Origin: Typhlomys cinereus
Taxonomy: Eukaryota; Chordata; Mammalia; Rodentia; Platacanthomyidae
Reading direction: 5' to 3'
Assembly: GCA_023101885.1 (NCBI GenBank)
Contig: JALPQD010000918.1
Location: 186,001-250,000 of the forward strand
Length of the DNA: 64,000 bases
Both the position numbers and the translations under genes were made by a program. Positions 31,946 to 45,483 of the stretch are shown piece by piece. Positions within the stretch are counted from its first letter, which is position 1; every line of letters starts with the position of its first letter. A model generated the notes under the pieces. It searched no databases. It was given only the letters and a program-made list of their open reading frames with translations, and was not told the origin of the DNA.

Positions 31946-32489
31946 ATCATTCAAAAGGACACTTGGGTGGCAGCTGTGGCCGCCCAGATGATCCAGGACC
32001 ACCTCCTCTCTACAGACCACTCCTTCCATTACAGCCTGCTCTTCCTTTCTCCAGGCCACAGCACATTCACAGGTGCTGGGTGTGGCGTGAGCTTCATCTG
32101 TTCAGGCTGAGATGGACATAAGGATGGCCTCGGTGGGCCAGCATTCATAACCATCAGAAATGGATTTCTCACTCATCTAGAGGCTGGACAGTCTGAGATC
32201 ACATTAGGACACATTTGGTGTGTGGCAAGATCTCGATTGCACCTGTGATATGCTCTTCCTGTGTTGTCAAAGGGTAGATGAAGCCCCCAGAGTCTCTGGG
32301 CCTCCTTCACAAGGGCGCCAATCCCACTGAGAAGGGTCCCACCCTCAAGATCCAATCAGCTCCCCAAAGCACTGCTCCTAATACTATGATCTTGGGGTTA
32401 TTCAGAATACATGTTTTGAATGGCAAATTCCATTCAGACCATAGAGGACCTGGACTTGCCCAGGGCCAAGCTGGTATCGACTGGTGGTG

Positions 32490-32935
32490 AAAGTGTTTGT
32501 AGGACATACCCTGTAATCCTCTGGAACAGTCAGAGGGCTGAGGCAGAAGAATCACAAGTTCCAACTTAGACTGGGCTACAGCATACAATCCTGTCTCTAA
32601 GTAAATATAAATAAATAAAGACACTATCAACCCTGTGGCCACGGTAAAAGGAACACTGGTGATTCATGACATGTGGGCACACAGCATGTATTTACATTGT
32701 CCTTTGTGGCCACCTGTCCCTTAACATGCTATACAGGTGTGTGAGCATGTGTTACTGGGGATTGAACCCAGGCCCTTTTGTGTGCTAGGCAAGTGTTCTA
32801 CTGCTGAGCCACTCCCTCAGCTGCTTATTGGTGGGTTCTAGGCATTGTTCCTTCACTGAACCACACTGCCAGCTCCTCACTAGGGGATTCTAGGCAGGTG
32901 CTCTACCACTGAGCCATGCCCAGAGCCCACAGTTT
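32490..32935. mobile_element. B1 (plus) and ID with 53-bp units (minus)
   Basis: 32490-32625 is B1 (cagagggctgaggcagaaga). 32745-32935 is an antisense ID (ggattgaacccaggcccttt) extended by two 53-base units ('gtgggttctaggcattgttc', 'ggggattctaggcaggtgct'). Confidence 0.7.
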
Positions 32936-33004
32936 CACAAGAATGGTGGCCTCTCTTTCCTTGCCGTTGTTATTACTGTTCATTGAATCTTCTTTTAAAA
33001 TATT

Positions 33005-33290
33005 TTGGGCTGGAGTGATGGCTCAGAGGTTAAGCTTCTGCCTCGAAAGCAGAAGGTCTTGAGTCCAGATCCATCAGGTGGAAATGGCAGTAGCCTGTAC
33101 TTCTGGCCTTGGAAGGCAGAGCCTGGGAAATTCCACAGGAAAGCAAAAAGGAGGTAGAAACAATCCAGAATGATTCCTGAAGTCATCCTTGGGCCTGCAC
33201 AGGCACACACAGTGCCTTCTGATGCACAGAGACGCACACACACAGACACACACACACAGACACAACATGCAAAAAAAAAAAAAAAAAGGA
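33005..33290 (+). mobile_element. tRNA-head long SINE, old copy
   Basis: 'gggctggagtgatggctcag', 'gtcttgagtccagatccatc', 'caatccagaatgattcctga', 'gtcatccttgggcctgcaca', CA-rich end and poly(A). Nearly complete. Confidence 0.85.
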
Positions 33291-33299
33291 AAATATTTC

Positions 33300-33481
33300 A
33301 TTTATTTATTCGAGGGGGGGAGAGAGAGGGAGGGAGTGCTTCACAGCACACATGTGCAGGTCAGAGGACAACTTTCTGAAGTCAGTTTTCCCCTCTACCA
33401 CAGGGGCCTCAGGGTGCCTTCCTGTAAATGTTTGTGCCAGCCCATTCCACAGAGGCTTCTTTTTCTTTTTGTTTTCTTTTT

Positions 33482-33526
<45 letters not shown>

Positions 33527-33860
33527 CTTTTGTGTGTGTGTGCTTACATGTGGGACCCACATGAGTGGGTAAAGATACACAAGTGCACTTGAGTGTGTGT
33601 GCAATGAAGCCCAGGGGTCATATCAGGAATCCTCCTTGATCACATTTCATTTATTGATGTGAGTCTTAATTAATCCCAGAGCAGCCATCAGGGCTACTTG
33701 CCTAGCCAGCTTGCTCTGGGGTTTCCCAGTCTCCCCATTCCAGGGCTAGACTCATACCCACCTGACATTTTTATGTGGAATCTGGGGATTTGAACTCAGG
33801 TCTTTTTTCTTATGAGACAAAGACTTTAACCACTGAGCCACCTTTCGATTCCCCCTCCCC
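33300..33860 (-). mobile_element. B2-like SINE then long SINE, antisense, with (TG)n
   Basis: 33300-33470: 'caggtcagaggacaactttc', 'ccccattccacag'-like head end. 33480-33860: (TG)n at about 33486-33540, 'gggtttcccagtctccccat', 'gaactcaggtcttttttctt', 'accactgagccacctttcga'. 33890-34000 adds an antisense B1. Confidence 0.7.
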
Positions 33861-34339
33861 CATCTAGGCTTCTTGAAGCTCCTCTTTGCTTCTCTTGAAG
33901 ACAGGGTACCATTGTGTAACTCAGGCTGACCTCAAACTCATGGCAATCCTCTTACCTCAGACCCTTCCCCAGTGCGCGGATCACAGGCACAGGTGTATCT
34001 TCACCACATACATTCCCGTGGCACCTCCCCAGTGAAAGAGGCCCCCCAAGCAGAGAGCAAGTACTCCTGCGGTCCAGCCAGCCAGATGGTGGAGGGGTTC
34101 TGAAGAGTCCACATCCTTGGGGGCCTAGTGTTAATGACTGGTAGGTTGGAAACCCCTGGATTTGCCCAACGTGAGCCCCCCCACATACACACATCTACAT
34201 GTAGGGCACACAAGAGAGGACACCCAACATCCCTTCAGGCCCTCTCTACTGAGCATCTGAGACAATGGGAGACTTACCCAGCCCCAGGCACAATTGGCTC
34301 AGGAAATGGCACCTGACTGTTTAGCCAACAGAGCAGAAG

Positions 34340-34800
34340 GGGGTCACGAGACAGCTCAGCCAGTGTAGGGCACCTTCTCACAACTCTGGAGACCTGAGTT
34401 CAAGCCCAGAGCCTTACATGGTGGAAGGAAAGACCGACAACCACAAGTTATCCAATTGTCCTCTGACTTCTATCTGCGAACCTCAGCACCTCTCTCTCTT
34501 TCTCTTTCTCTCTATCTGTCTCTCTCCCTCCCCCTCCCCCTCTCATTCTCTTTCTTGAATGAATAGAACAATTCTTACTAGAACATGGAGGAAGAGGTTG
34601 TGCCGGTGATGCCTACAGGCTGGACGGCTGCCACATCCTCATTCCTTGGGACGTGTGGATGGGTCGAGCCTCCAGTGGGGAAGCACTGAGATAATGGGTT
34701 CCTCTAGGAGCAAATCACGGGCCAGCTGGGGAAAAGCTGTGGGCTGCAGCCATGCAAGGCGAGCACTCTGCCAGTTGTGCTGCATGCCCAGCCCTACGCA
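34340..34800. mobile_element. B2-like SINE (plus) and ID relic (minus)
   Basis: 34340-34560: 'ggtcacgagacagctcagcc', 'gacctgagttcaagcccaga', 'attgtcctctgacttctatc', TC-rich end. 34735-34800: 'caaggcgagcactctgccag'. Confidence 0.6.
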
Positions 34801-35059
34801 GAGCTCGTTCTCAAGCACCAGAGTTGTTTCAATTTTCTACCCTCTTAAGAGAAGGCATCTCTCTTCTTACAGTGGAGATTCAGCTGAACCTTTGGGGAAT
34901 GTTAGTCCATCATGAAATACTCAAGACAACTTGAAAGGAGAAATCCACTCCTTTTGGCTGATGGCTTCAGAGGGTCCGGCCACAGTGACTCGGCCATAAT
35001 GATTTGGATCTGTGGTGACAAAGGCCATGGTCAGCAGAGGAGGCCTGTTCACCTCACAG

Positions 35060-35360
35060 CAGTGGGGAAGCCGGGGGTTGGGGGGAAGGCACGTGTGCAC
35101 ATACTTGCCATGACACTTGGTGGGAGGTCTCAGAGGACAACTTTCGGAAATCAGCTCTCTCCTTCCACATGGTGGGTTTGGGGATCTGAGGCTTGTAAAC
35201 AGGCACCTCACTCTCCAAGCCCTCTCCCCAGCCCTTAAGCCTCACCTCTTAAAGGTTCCACGGCTTCCAAAGGTGCCAACAGGCTGGATGCCGAGGATTC
35301 GAGCTCAGACCCCCATGTTTACCGAACAGGAGCGCTTACCCTGTGGGCCATCTCCTCAGG
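35060..35360 (-). mobile_element. Two B2-like SINE pieces, antisense
   Basis: 35060-35240: 'tctcagaggacaactttcgg', 'atcagctctctccttccaca', 'ccaagccctctccccagccc'. 35270-35360: 'gaggattcgagctcagaccc', 'gtgggccatctcctcagggc'. Confidence 0.65.
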
Positions 35361-35589
35361 GCCCGGCTACAGAACCTTCTGCCTTCCCCTCCCAAGGGCA
35401 GGGATTCCAGGCACGAGCCCTAGCACCCAGCCCAAGTGGCTGGTCTTCTGTCAGATGCTTGCCTGCTTCACGAACTCTGTGACGTCCTTGCCACGCCTCC
35501 TGCAGCCTGACACATCCCCACTGTCATCATGTCAGCACAAGATGAGACTCTAGTTAAGGTAGAATCATCATCCCATGAGCAAGCACTGC

Positions 35590-35730
35590 AGTCACTCACA
35601 CATTCCACAGCATTTACTGAGGGCTGCCTCTTTGCCAGCCCCCAGGCTAGACATCAAGGGACACGGAGATGTCTGCCATCCGGAAGCAGATGTCCTACAG
35701 CCTAAAACAGACGGTAACTAAGTAAAGGTG
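35590..35730 (-). mobile_element. MIR/L2-like relic
   Basis: 'cagcatttactgagggctgc' followed by 'gccagcccccaggctagaca' follows the 'ends in a wider catalogue of size and loss' MIR-type order weakly. Old and uncertain. Confidence 0.35.
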
Positions 35731-35767
35731 TAGGAGCATGCAGCACACACGTGTGGTCCTCAGGTAC

Positions 35768-36095
35768 AAAGCAACCATACACATGCACACCTTTACACAT
35801 GCACACCTTTACACATGCACACCTTTACACATGCACACCCCCACACATGCACACCCCCACACATCCACACCTTTACACATGCACATCCCCACACATGCAC
35901 ACACATCTTCACACATGCACACATACCCTCACATGCACACTCTCACACATACACCCTCCACACATACACCCTCCACACGCACATGACACTCCCACACATC
36001 TCCATACATGCACACACATGCACATACACTCCCACACTGCACACTCCACACACACATTCATACCCCCACACATGCACATGCACACTCGAACATCA
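35768..36095 (+). repeat. CA-rich minisatellite with 16-bp units
   Basis: Near-perfect 16-base units (acacatgcacaccttt) at about 35776-35830, then variants with ccccc for ccttt, degenerating into mixed CACA/CATG repeats. The His/Thr-rich frames here are artefacts. Confidence 0.9.
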
Positions 36096-36267
36096 TATCT
36101 ATTTCATATGAAAGATGACCCTGCTGCTACAGGATCAGTCGACCAACATAACTGCTTACAGAAAGGAGACACATAGTCCTGGTGGTCAGAGCGCACCACA
36201 TACAGGAGCAAGCAGTTACATGGAGAAAAAAACTAGAAGATGAAGAAGGCATCCTTCTGGTCTGTAA

Positions 36268-36296
36268 GGCTCAGGAGAAAGAAACAAAGAAAGAAA

Positions 36297-36392
<96 letters not shown>

Positions 36393-36490
36393 GGAAGGAA
36401 GGAAGGAAGGAAGGAAGGAAGGAAGGAAGGAAGGAAGGAAGGAAGGAAGGAAGGAAGGAAGGAAGGAAGGAAGGAAGGGAAAGAAAAAAA
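36268..36490 (+). repeat. (GAAA)n then (GGAA)n polypurine tract
   Basis: About 220 unbroken purines: GAAA at about 36283-36391, GGAA at 36392-36480. One of the two longest pure tracts in the window. Confidence 0.96.
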
Positions 36491-36589
36491 AAGGAAGGAA
36501 CAAAAGATCCAGCAGGAAGAGAAAACTGTCTCTTCTTTATACTAGAGACAATTTTGTGAACTGTCTTTAAAAAATGTTTTTAATGCACT

Positions 36590-37405
36590 TTAAACTTCAT
36601 TTATTTATTTTCATGTGTGTGTATCAGAGGGCACGGTGTGTCCCTGTGGGGGCCTAAGGGCGACTCCTTTTTGCTTCACTCTGAGATTTCCCAGACTCCG
36701 TATCTGCCTGGCATTTTTTACATGGGACCTGGAATCCAAACTCAGGATCTTCTGCTTTTGAGTCAGAATCTTAACTCCTGAGCCATCTCTTCAGCCCTTG
36801 TGAACTTATTTATTAGATCTAAAACAATTTTAGCACATTCGAAGAAGACAGTCCATTTTTTTTTTTTCAGATGAAATACTTTGCCAGTTTTCTTTACTAG
36901 AGAGAGACAGACAGACAGGGCAAGGAGGGAGGAGACTGAAGGTACATGTACCGTGCATGATCAGAGGACATGTTCAGAAGTCTGTTCTCTCCTCCCACCA
37001 ATAAGCTCCGGCATCAAGCTCCACTCGCCAGCCTTGTGTACAGATCTCTCTGTCTGCTGAGCCGTCTCACCCACACTGTTTTTCCAGGCAATATCTACTG
37101 CAGCCCAGGCTGGTCTCAAACTCACTCTTGTAGCTCAGCTTGGCCTTGAACTCTTGAGCCTCCTGCTTCTACTTCCTAAGTGCTGGGTTTACAGATGTGT
37201 ACCACCATGCTGGGCTCTAATTATGTAAAGAAAAAAACTTTATTTACCATTATTACTGTTATTGCATATGAGCACATACAAGTGCACCAGAGTGCATGTG
37301 TAGAGGTTCTCTCCTTCCACTTTTATGTGGGTTCTGGGGATTGAACTCAGGTCGTCAGACTTAGTGTGCAAGCACTCTTACCCACTGAGTCCTCTTCTGG
37401 CCTGA
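36590..37405 (-). mobile_element. Antisense SINE cluster: long SINE, B2-like, B1, B2-like
   Basis: 36590-36800: 'tatcagagggcacggtgtgt', 'cctgagccatctcttcagcc'. 36880-37075: 'gatcagaggacatgttcaga'. 37075-37220: B1 'gcccaggctggtctcaaact'. 37235-37405: 'ttctggggattgaactcagg', 'acccactgagtcctcttctg'. Confidence 0.75.
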
Positions 37406-37481
37406 CTCTAATTTTCCTAATGGAGCATAAAGACGTTGTCTTTTAAAGTTAGTTCTTTTTTAAATAAATAAATAAATAAGT

Positions 37482-39497
<2,016 letters not shown>

Positions 39498-39639
39498 AAC
39501 TTTAAATTCTATCAAGTATAGATCAACAGTCTAAGAAGTCTGCTTACTTTGAATATTAAGCATTTTAAAAACTAATAAACAGTGTTTTAGATATAGTCAA
39601 CCCAATTACATAGCAATCTTTCCTTCTAAGATTTATATT

Positions 39640-40030
39640 TATAAGCTCTGTTTTAGTTTCAGTGTCACACATGACACAAACAATTTAGAAGGTCTTAAGG
39701 GGATTTTTATTCCAGCTTCTAAGTACAGGTTATAGTCCATGACAGGAAAGCTCCCATCAATAGTAGCCAAGGTGTTTGGCTACATTGGACCCACAGGAAG
39801 AGCCCAGAGAGGGGCATACTTTCTCGCTGGCCAAATTCCAACCAGTTCTCTCTCCATCTTATCCCTTGCCCAGGGAATGGTCCCAACTACTGGACTGGGT
39901 TTTCCTATATCAATTAGATAATCTCCCACAAACTTGCTCAGAGACTTGCTTTAATTAACTATCTCTTCATGGGTGTGCTTATAGGCTGGGTTCTCAACTG
40001 TCAAGTTGATACCTTTAACTAACTGCCACA
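39640..40030 (-). mobile_element. Family A element, copy 4
   Basis: 'cttaaggggatttttattcc', 'gggaatggtcccaactactg', 'tcaattagataatctcccac', 'ctcaactgtcaagttgatac'. Lies 150 bases from the Kpna2 retrocopy. Confidence 0.75.
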
Positions 40031-40034
40031 GCCT

Positions 40035-40460
40035 CATGCAAATTTTCCCCAAATGATAGGTGACATTTGTAGATGGAACATTATATATCTCATTAAAGAT
40101 AATGTTTCTGAAAACCACAAGAAAGAATAAAATTCCTAATGATACTTTCATCGTGTTGCCTCTGTCAGGTTAGAATAAGTGGCATATATCATAAGAAAAC
40201 TTCTATTACAAAGGTAAATGTTGAGTCTAATGAACATAAAAGCAGAGAAAACACTGGTTTCCTGGTGATAACTTTTAAGGTGCAGACAATATAAGTAACA
40301 TGTTAAATATCTACTCTTATAACATAATTTATAAAATATGTACCATCTGTCAGTCATGAATTAATATTAAATGAGGTGATCATCCCCCACAAAGCAGCCC
40401 ACCTCAACACAGACAAAATTATATGTGGATCTGATCTAAAGTTAAGCCCAAAACCATGTA
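40035..40460. other. AT-rich unassigned stretch
   Basis: No recognised repeat or gene. Low-complexity AT-rich sequence with short frames only. Confidence 0.4.
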
Positions 40461-40464
40461 AAAA

Positions 40465-40604
40465 TGTCTCTGTGGGGTTAGAGAGGTGGCTCAGAGGTTA
40501 AACCTGTGCCTCAAAAGCACAAGGACCTGAATTCAGATCCCAGATCTCACATAAAAACATTGGGAGGAAGTGGTGGTCTCCACAGGCACACATAGTGCCC
40601 TCTG

Positions 40605-40654
<50 letters not shown>

Positions 40655-41430
40655 AGAATGCAAAGGAAAAACAAATGTCTCTGTGAATAGGCACATTCCT
40701 GTCATACCAGCGTTCGCGAGGCTGAGATGGGAGAATCAACTAGAAATCAAAGCCAGTCTGGGATACTAATGAGTTCCAGGCTGTCCTGAGCTATAGAATG
40801 AGATCTTTTCTAAAAAAAGAAAGCAAGGGGGGCAGGGGACACTGAGGATGTAGTCAGTTCATACAGTACATGTCTCATATACACGGAGCCCTGGGCTCTG
40901 TCCCCAACATCGTATGAACTACATGGGGACACATGTGATCCCAGCACCCAGAAGTAGATGCAGGAGGACCAGAAGTTCAAAGTTATCCTTGGCTACAAAG
41001 AGTAGAAGCCAGCCTGAGCTACATGAGACTTTATCCAAAAAAAAAAGGAGTGGCCCACACCTGGGACACGGGACTTATGGAAGTCATAAAAGTCTGTTCT
41101 GGAAATACCTGCAGGTGCTCCCAGGATTTGGGTGTGGGATGAGCAAACAGGAGGAGAGTCAGTGAACCATCCAGTGATATTGTTTGTGAAGTCACAGCTG
41201 CTCAGGAAACCAAGTCAAGAAGGTCACAAGTTCAAGATCAATCTGGGTAACTCGCAATCTGGCTCAGAATGCTTCTGCCGGGCAGAGTGGCACACGCCTG
41301 CGCTCCCCGCACTCGGAAGGCAGAGGCTGGGGACCTTCGAAAGTCAGGGGCCAGCCTGGTTTACATAGTGACCTCCAGGCCAGTTGGGACAATGAGCCAA
41401 GGCCCTGTCTCAAAACAAAGCAGCAAAACA
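40465..41430 (+). mobile_element. Sense SINE cluster: long SINE, B1, ID, B1, B1
   Basis: 40465-40670: 'ggttagagaggtggctcaga', lacking the middle of its body, then (AC)n at 40606-40645. 40675-40820 is B1. 40830-40920 is ID-like (cactgaggatgtagtcagtt). 40920-41045 is B1 with poly(A). 41270-41430 is B1 with several CpGs (ctgcgctccccgcactcgga). Confidence 0.7.
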
Positions 41431-41434
41431 CGCT

Positions 41435-41735
41435 TCTTTCCTGGACTGCATTAAACGGTTCCTGTCATCCTCACCTTGCACCTTGGCTTATGTCCTTAAC
41501 CTTGAGCGTCTAATTCCCTTCCGCCCTGCACTTAGCGGATCTCCCTTCTCCTGGCTGCATAGTGTTTATTGATTCACCCGATTGCGGTGGGGGCACACAC
41601 TGGCTTCTTTCCATCTGGAGCCCTTGAGGTATCAGACTTGGCTGTTGCGGTCGTCTCATTCTGCATTTTCTTTCTGCCTTTGCTTTTGCCTCTATTAAAA
41701 ATCTCTTTGTTTGCTAAAATAAACCTTGAATTCTT
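41435..41735. other. Unassigned single-copy stretch
   Basis: No gene or family recognised. Ends in 'taaaataaaccttgaattct', an A-rich segment that borders the purine tract. Confidence 0.35.
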
Positions 41736-41737
41736 AT

Positions 41738-41847
41738 GAAAGAAGGAGGGAAGAAAGAAAGAGGAGGAAGCAAGAAAGAGAAAGAAAGAGAGAGAGGGAG
41801 ACAGAGGGAGGGAGGGAGGGAGGAAGGAAGGGGAGAGAGAGAAAGAA

Positions 41848-41931
<84 letters not shown>

Positions 41932-41952
41932 GAAAAAGGGAAGGAGGGAGGG
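41738..41952 (+). repeat. Mixed GGGA/GAAA polypurine tract
   Basis: About 215 purine-rich bases. The pure (GAAA) core is at about 41845-41932. Basic or Phe/Leu-rich frames across it are artefacts. Confidence 0.95.
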
Positions 41953-41954
41953 AC

Positions 41955-42227
41955 AGAGGATCAATGGGTAAATTGTTTGCTGTGTAAATGTTAAGATCCG
42001 AGTTCATAACCCTTGCTCCCAAGTAAAGCCAGACACTGTAGCAAGCAACTGTAATCTCAGTGTTCATGTGGTGAAACAGGAAGCTGAGAACAGGGGCATT
42101 CCCGCCAGCCTGGCCTCGCACAGTAGTGAGCAAAGAGAGCCTGCTGCTTTCAAGGCAGGAGAACCTGACCTTTGAACCCAGCTTGGCCTTTGCCCTCTTT
42201 GCCCTCTTTGCCCTCTTTGCCCTCTTT

Positions 42228-42271
<44 letters not shown>

Positions 42272-42290
42272 ACACACACATCACATACAT
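41955..42290 (+). mobile_element. Diverged long SINE with a 9-bp minisatellite and (AC)n
   Basis: Head-like 'gaggatcaatgggtaaattg', 'gatccgagttcataaccctt', 'agctgagaacaggggcattc'. 42188-42229 is a 9-base repeat (gccctcttt, about 4.6 units), followed by (AC)n to 42281. Confidence 0.65.
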
Positions 42291-42299
42291 GTTTAAAAA

Positions 42300-42795
42300 T
42301 GCACCTAAGAAAAGAAAAAGGAAACTGCAGTGAACATTCTAGCACCTTCTTTGGAGAGTGTAACAGAACAGCTGTCAGTTACGGCAGCGCACAGGCTGGG
42401 CTCCAGCTGAGAGATGACTGACAGTTTTCCACCCCAGCAGAGCTGATCCCTCCACACCCACAGACCTCCACAAGGACTGCCCAGGGATTCCGCGACACTG
42501 GCAATAAAAGCTTGTAGGCTGGTTGTTTTGACATCCGAGGCATGTGTAAGAGTTTCAATCTGTGTTTTTCCTGGTGATGAAGGAGGTGAGTGCCCTCGCT
42601 GGAACTGTGAAGGAAGACTCGCCGCAGGCTGTTGACTTGGACAGAGCTCCTGAGCCGGACCAACTAATGTGCTTATCCAAGAGAGAGAGAGAGAGGAGGG
42701 AAAAAAAAAACCATGTTCCCAAACAAGTCAATTTTTGTGGGATGATGAGGTGCTGCCCGAAACCAAAATGGCAAATAAAAGCCAATTAGATCTTC
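42300..42795. other. Unassigned stretch ending in AATAAA
   Basis: About 480 bases without a recognised repeat. A GA run is at 42680-42700 and 'ggcaaataaaagccaatt' at about 42770. No coding frame recognised. Confidence 0.35.
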
Positions 42796-42799
42796 AAAT

Positions 42800-43110
42800 G
42801 AAGTTTGTCTTGTTGTTTGCGATTTGATGGAGCCCAGGGATTGCCTACCACTGAGCCCACCCCCAGCCCCTCACTGGTGAGTCTAGGAAGCACTCTACCT
42901 CTAAGCTGTAGTCCAGCAGTTCCAACTACATTGGTTGAAATGCTGTCTTTGTCAACGTGCATGGTTTTGTTCATTTTTTTACTTTTTTTTTTTTTTTTTT
43001 TTGGCAGATTCTCACTTTGTAGCCCAGACTGGCCTCAGACATTCTGTTCTCCTTCCTCAGCCTCCCAATTGCTGGGATTCCTGGGCATGGACCACCAATG
43101 CCCAACTTGG
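42800..43110 (-). mobile_element. ID-half units and B1-type SINE, antisense
   Basis: 42838-42915: 'ccactgagcccacccccagc', 'ggtgagtctaggaagcactc'. 42975-43110: a T-rich tail then B1 'agcccagactggcctcagac', 'caattgctgggattcctggg'. Confidence 0.7.
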
Positions 43111-43544
43111 TTTGAGGGAATCTTGATTTTTCTTTTTGATCCAAATGTCTAACCATGCACCACTGGGTTAAAGTTCTCCCAGACATACCATTTCCTCCCC
43201 CAAACACTTCTGTACATGTCTCTAAGAGATGGACTCTCTCTCTCCCTTTTTAAATGTAACCACAATACCATGGTCACACTTAAGAAATTATTAGTGTCTT
43301 TTAGTATACAGGACAGCCTTTCAGGGACCTTTCTAGAAGGTGGTTACAGCACAGTCAATGCCGTTGGTGAGCACAGCCCCTTCTGCCCCCCCTTCCCTGT
43401 CTGTGGATGCTTCCTGGTGTTCCACTTGGGTTATTCTGGGTGAAAAGTGTTCTGCGGGCTCAGGCAGGTGGGATCCTTAGGGAGGGGGGTCTTTGCTCTG
43501 GGCTTTTCTCTGACTCACCCTGCTCTTTTTTTTTTTCCAAGAGT

Positions 43545-43920
43545 CAACTCTGTGGGCTGGGAGACTGCTGTGCAAGCAAAAGGATCTGAGTTCAGATCCC
43601 CAGACCTCATGTAAAAAATGCCAGATGGTATGGGCTCAGCTGTAATTCCAGCCCTAGAAGGAAGAGCCTGGGAATCCCCAGAGCAAGCTGGCTAGTCAAA
43701 CTAGCTCTAATGGAGTGCTCTGGGTTAGAAAGCCACGCCCACAACAATAAGGCAGAAGAGCAATTGAGGATGTTTCCCAATATCACACTTGGGCCTCTTG
43801 ACATCATACACATGGGCACATACATACACACTCATATGCGTATACACTCACCTGCAGACCTATATGCAAAAACATACATACTTATGTATATAACCCCACA
43901 CACATGAAAAATGGGAAAAT
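43545..43920 (+). mobile_element. Long SINE, longest old-type body
   Basis: 'gtgggctgggagactgctgt', 'gatctgagttcagatcccca', 'gggaatccccagagcaagct', an extra 'ggctagtcaaactagctcta' segment, 'gaggatgtttcccaatatca', 'cacttgggcctcttgacatc', CA/TA-rich end. Confidence 0.78.
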
Positions 43921-43934
43921 GTCTGTTCTGTGCA

Positions 43935-44390
43935 AAGCCCATATCATCATCATCATCATCATTATTGCAATGCTGGGATGACCCAGCACCCAGGACATGC
44001 TAGGCAAGTGCTCTGTTACCAAGCACTGCTGCCAACCCCTGGGCCAGTGTTTTTATCTTTAGAGACTGTCCTGTCTTTTGAAACAGGATCTTCCTATATA
44101 GCCTAGCTGACCTCCCTCTCTCAGTAATTCTGTCTCAACGTCCCAAGTGCTAGAATTACAGGTGTAAGCTCTCACGCCAGGTTCAAGTCTCTTTTAAGAT
44201 CTTTTATTGAGTGCCGCTTCAGTCAGGTGACCTCTTTAGGACAAAGAAGTGATGTGGGATTTGTGTGCATGGGGGGAGGTTGTTTTGAGAAAGACTCTTC
44301 TTATGTAGCTCAAAGTTAGCCTCCAACTCAAAGTAATCTTGCCCAAGTGCTAGGATTACAGGGGTGCGCCACCACGATGCCGCCGCCTTC
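43935..44390 (-). mobile_element. (CAT)n, ID-like and two B1-type SINEs
   Basis: (CAT)n at 43943-43962. 43970-44040 is ID (tgctaggcaagtgctctgtt). 44070-44190 is B1 (tcccaagtgctagaattaca). 44280-44390 is B1 (gctaggattacaggggtgcg). Confidence 0.65.
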
Positions 44391-44659
44391 TGAGTGGAGG
44401 TTGGTTACCTGTGTCGTCACTTCCCTCCACAGAAGGGCCCGTTCTTTGTGTGCTTCTCTCCTGAAACATGCGCACGCATACACACCACACATGTAAACAC
44501 ACCACATAGAATGCACACACACGTATACACACATGCACACACACATATCCCCCCAAACACTCCTGCTAATAGTGTGCTCTCTGATCAAGAATGGAGTCAT
44601 GGCAGTTGGGTGAGCTTCTTATACCCTTGGAATTATCTGCGAGGCCTACTTCCAGGCCC

Positions 44660-44900
44660 CCAACCTTTCAGGAATTTACTGCTTCTGGAAACTAGACCGG
44701 CAGAGTGGTCCCTGACTCCCACCAATTCAGCCAGCCTGGCTAGCCAGCAGCTCCAGGGATACCCCCGTCTCTGCCTCCCCAAGCTTGGGATTGCAGGCAC
44801 GCATCACCCTACCCAGATTTTATGTGGGTGCTGGGAATCAAACTGGGGTCCTCACACTTACAAGGCAAGCAATTTGCCTACTGGGTCGTGTCCCCAACAC
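44660..44900 (-). mobile_element. B3-like SINE
   Basis: 'ccagcctggctagccagcag', 'gggattgcaggcacgcatca', 'tgctgggaatcaaactgggg', 'ctactgggtcgtgtccccaa'. A CA-rich stretch lies before it at 44470-44550. Confidence 0.7.
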
Positions 44901-45094
44901 TTCTTTATGCTTCACTCTGGCTCATCCTGAAATTTGCCCCTGCAACCCAGTGAAGAATCCTAGCTTCCCCTAAGTAGAGATTTCGGAAAGAACTCTTCTG
45001 CCTAGGCTGGGCCCCCCCCCTGCCACCACTACCCACCCAGTATGATGGTTGCACAGAGACCTCCTTTGCTTTTGCTTCTGTCAGTCAGAGAATG

Positions 45095-45425
45095 TATTAG
45101 TCAGCTTTCTGTTGCTACAGCAAAACCCCAAGGCTGGTGTTTTATAAAATAAAAAGGGTTATTTTGGCTCACAGTTCCAGATGTCCCAAGGTTAGGCAGG
45201 TACATCTGGAGATGGCCTGGCAGCATCTCAGGCCATCACAGAGAAGGGCATCAAAGTCTCTACCTTTGCATAAAGCTCCTAGTTTACTCAGAGGGGGCTC
45301 CAACTTGGTGACCTTATCTATCCTTGAACACCTCCCAAAGGCCACACCTCTGCCAACATCAAACTTAGTCTCCATCCACTTCCATAGCTCAGGATGGAAT
45401 TACATGTCAACATCTTAAACTGAAG
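45095..45425 (-). mobile_element. MaLR-type LTR-like element
   Basis: 'gtattagtcagctttctgtt', 'gctacagcaaaaccccaagg', 'ttattttggctcacagttcc', 'cccaaaggccacacctctgc' follow the order of an antisense MST/MLT-type LTR. Non-coding. Confidence 0.55.
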
Positions 45426-45483
45426 CTTTATTTTATTATTTATTTATTTGAGGCAAGGTCTTATTGTATAGTCCAGGCTGGAA

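Noticed and set aside
35738..36176. His/Thr/Pro-rich frames of 80-140 codons
   Set aside because: Products of the CA-rich 16-bp minisatellite, open in all three plus frames.
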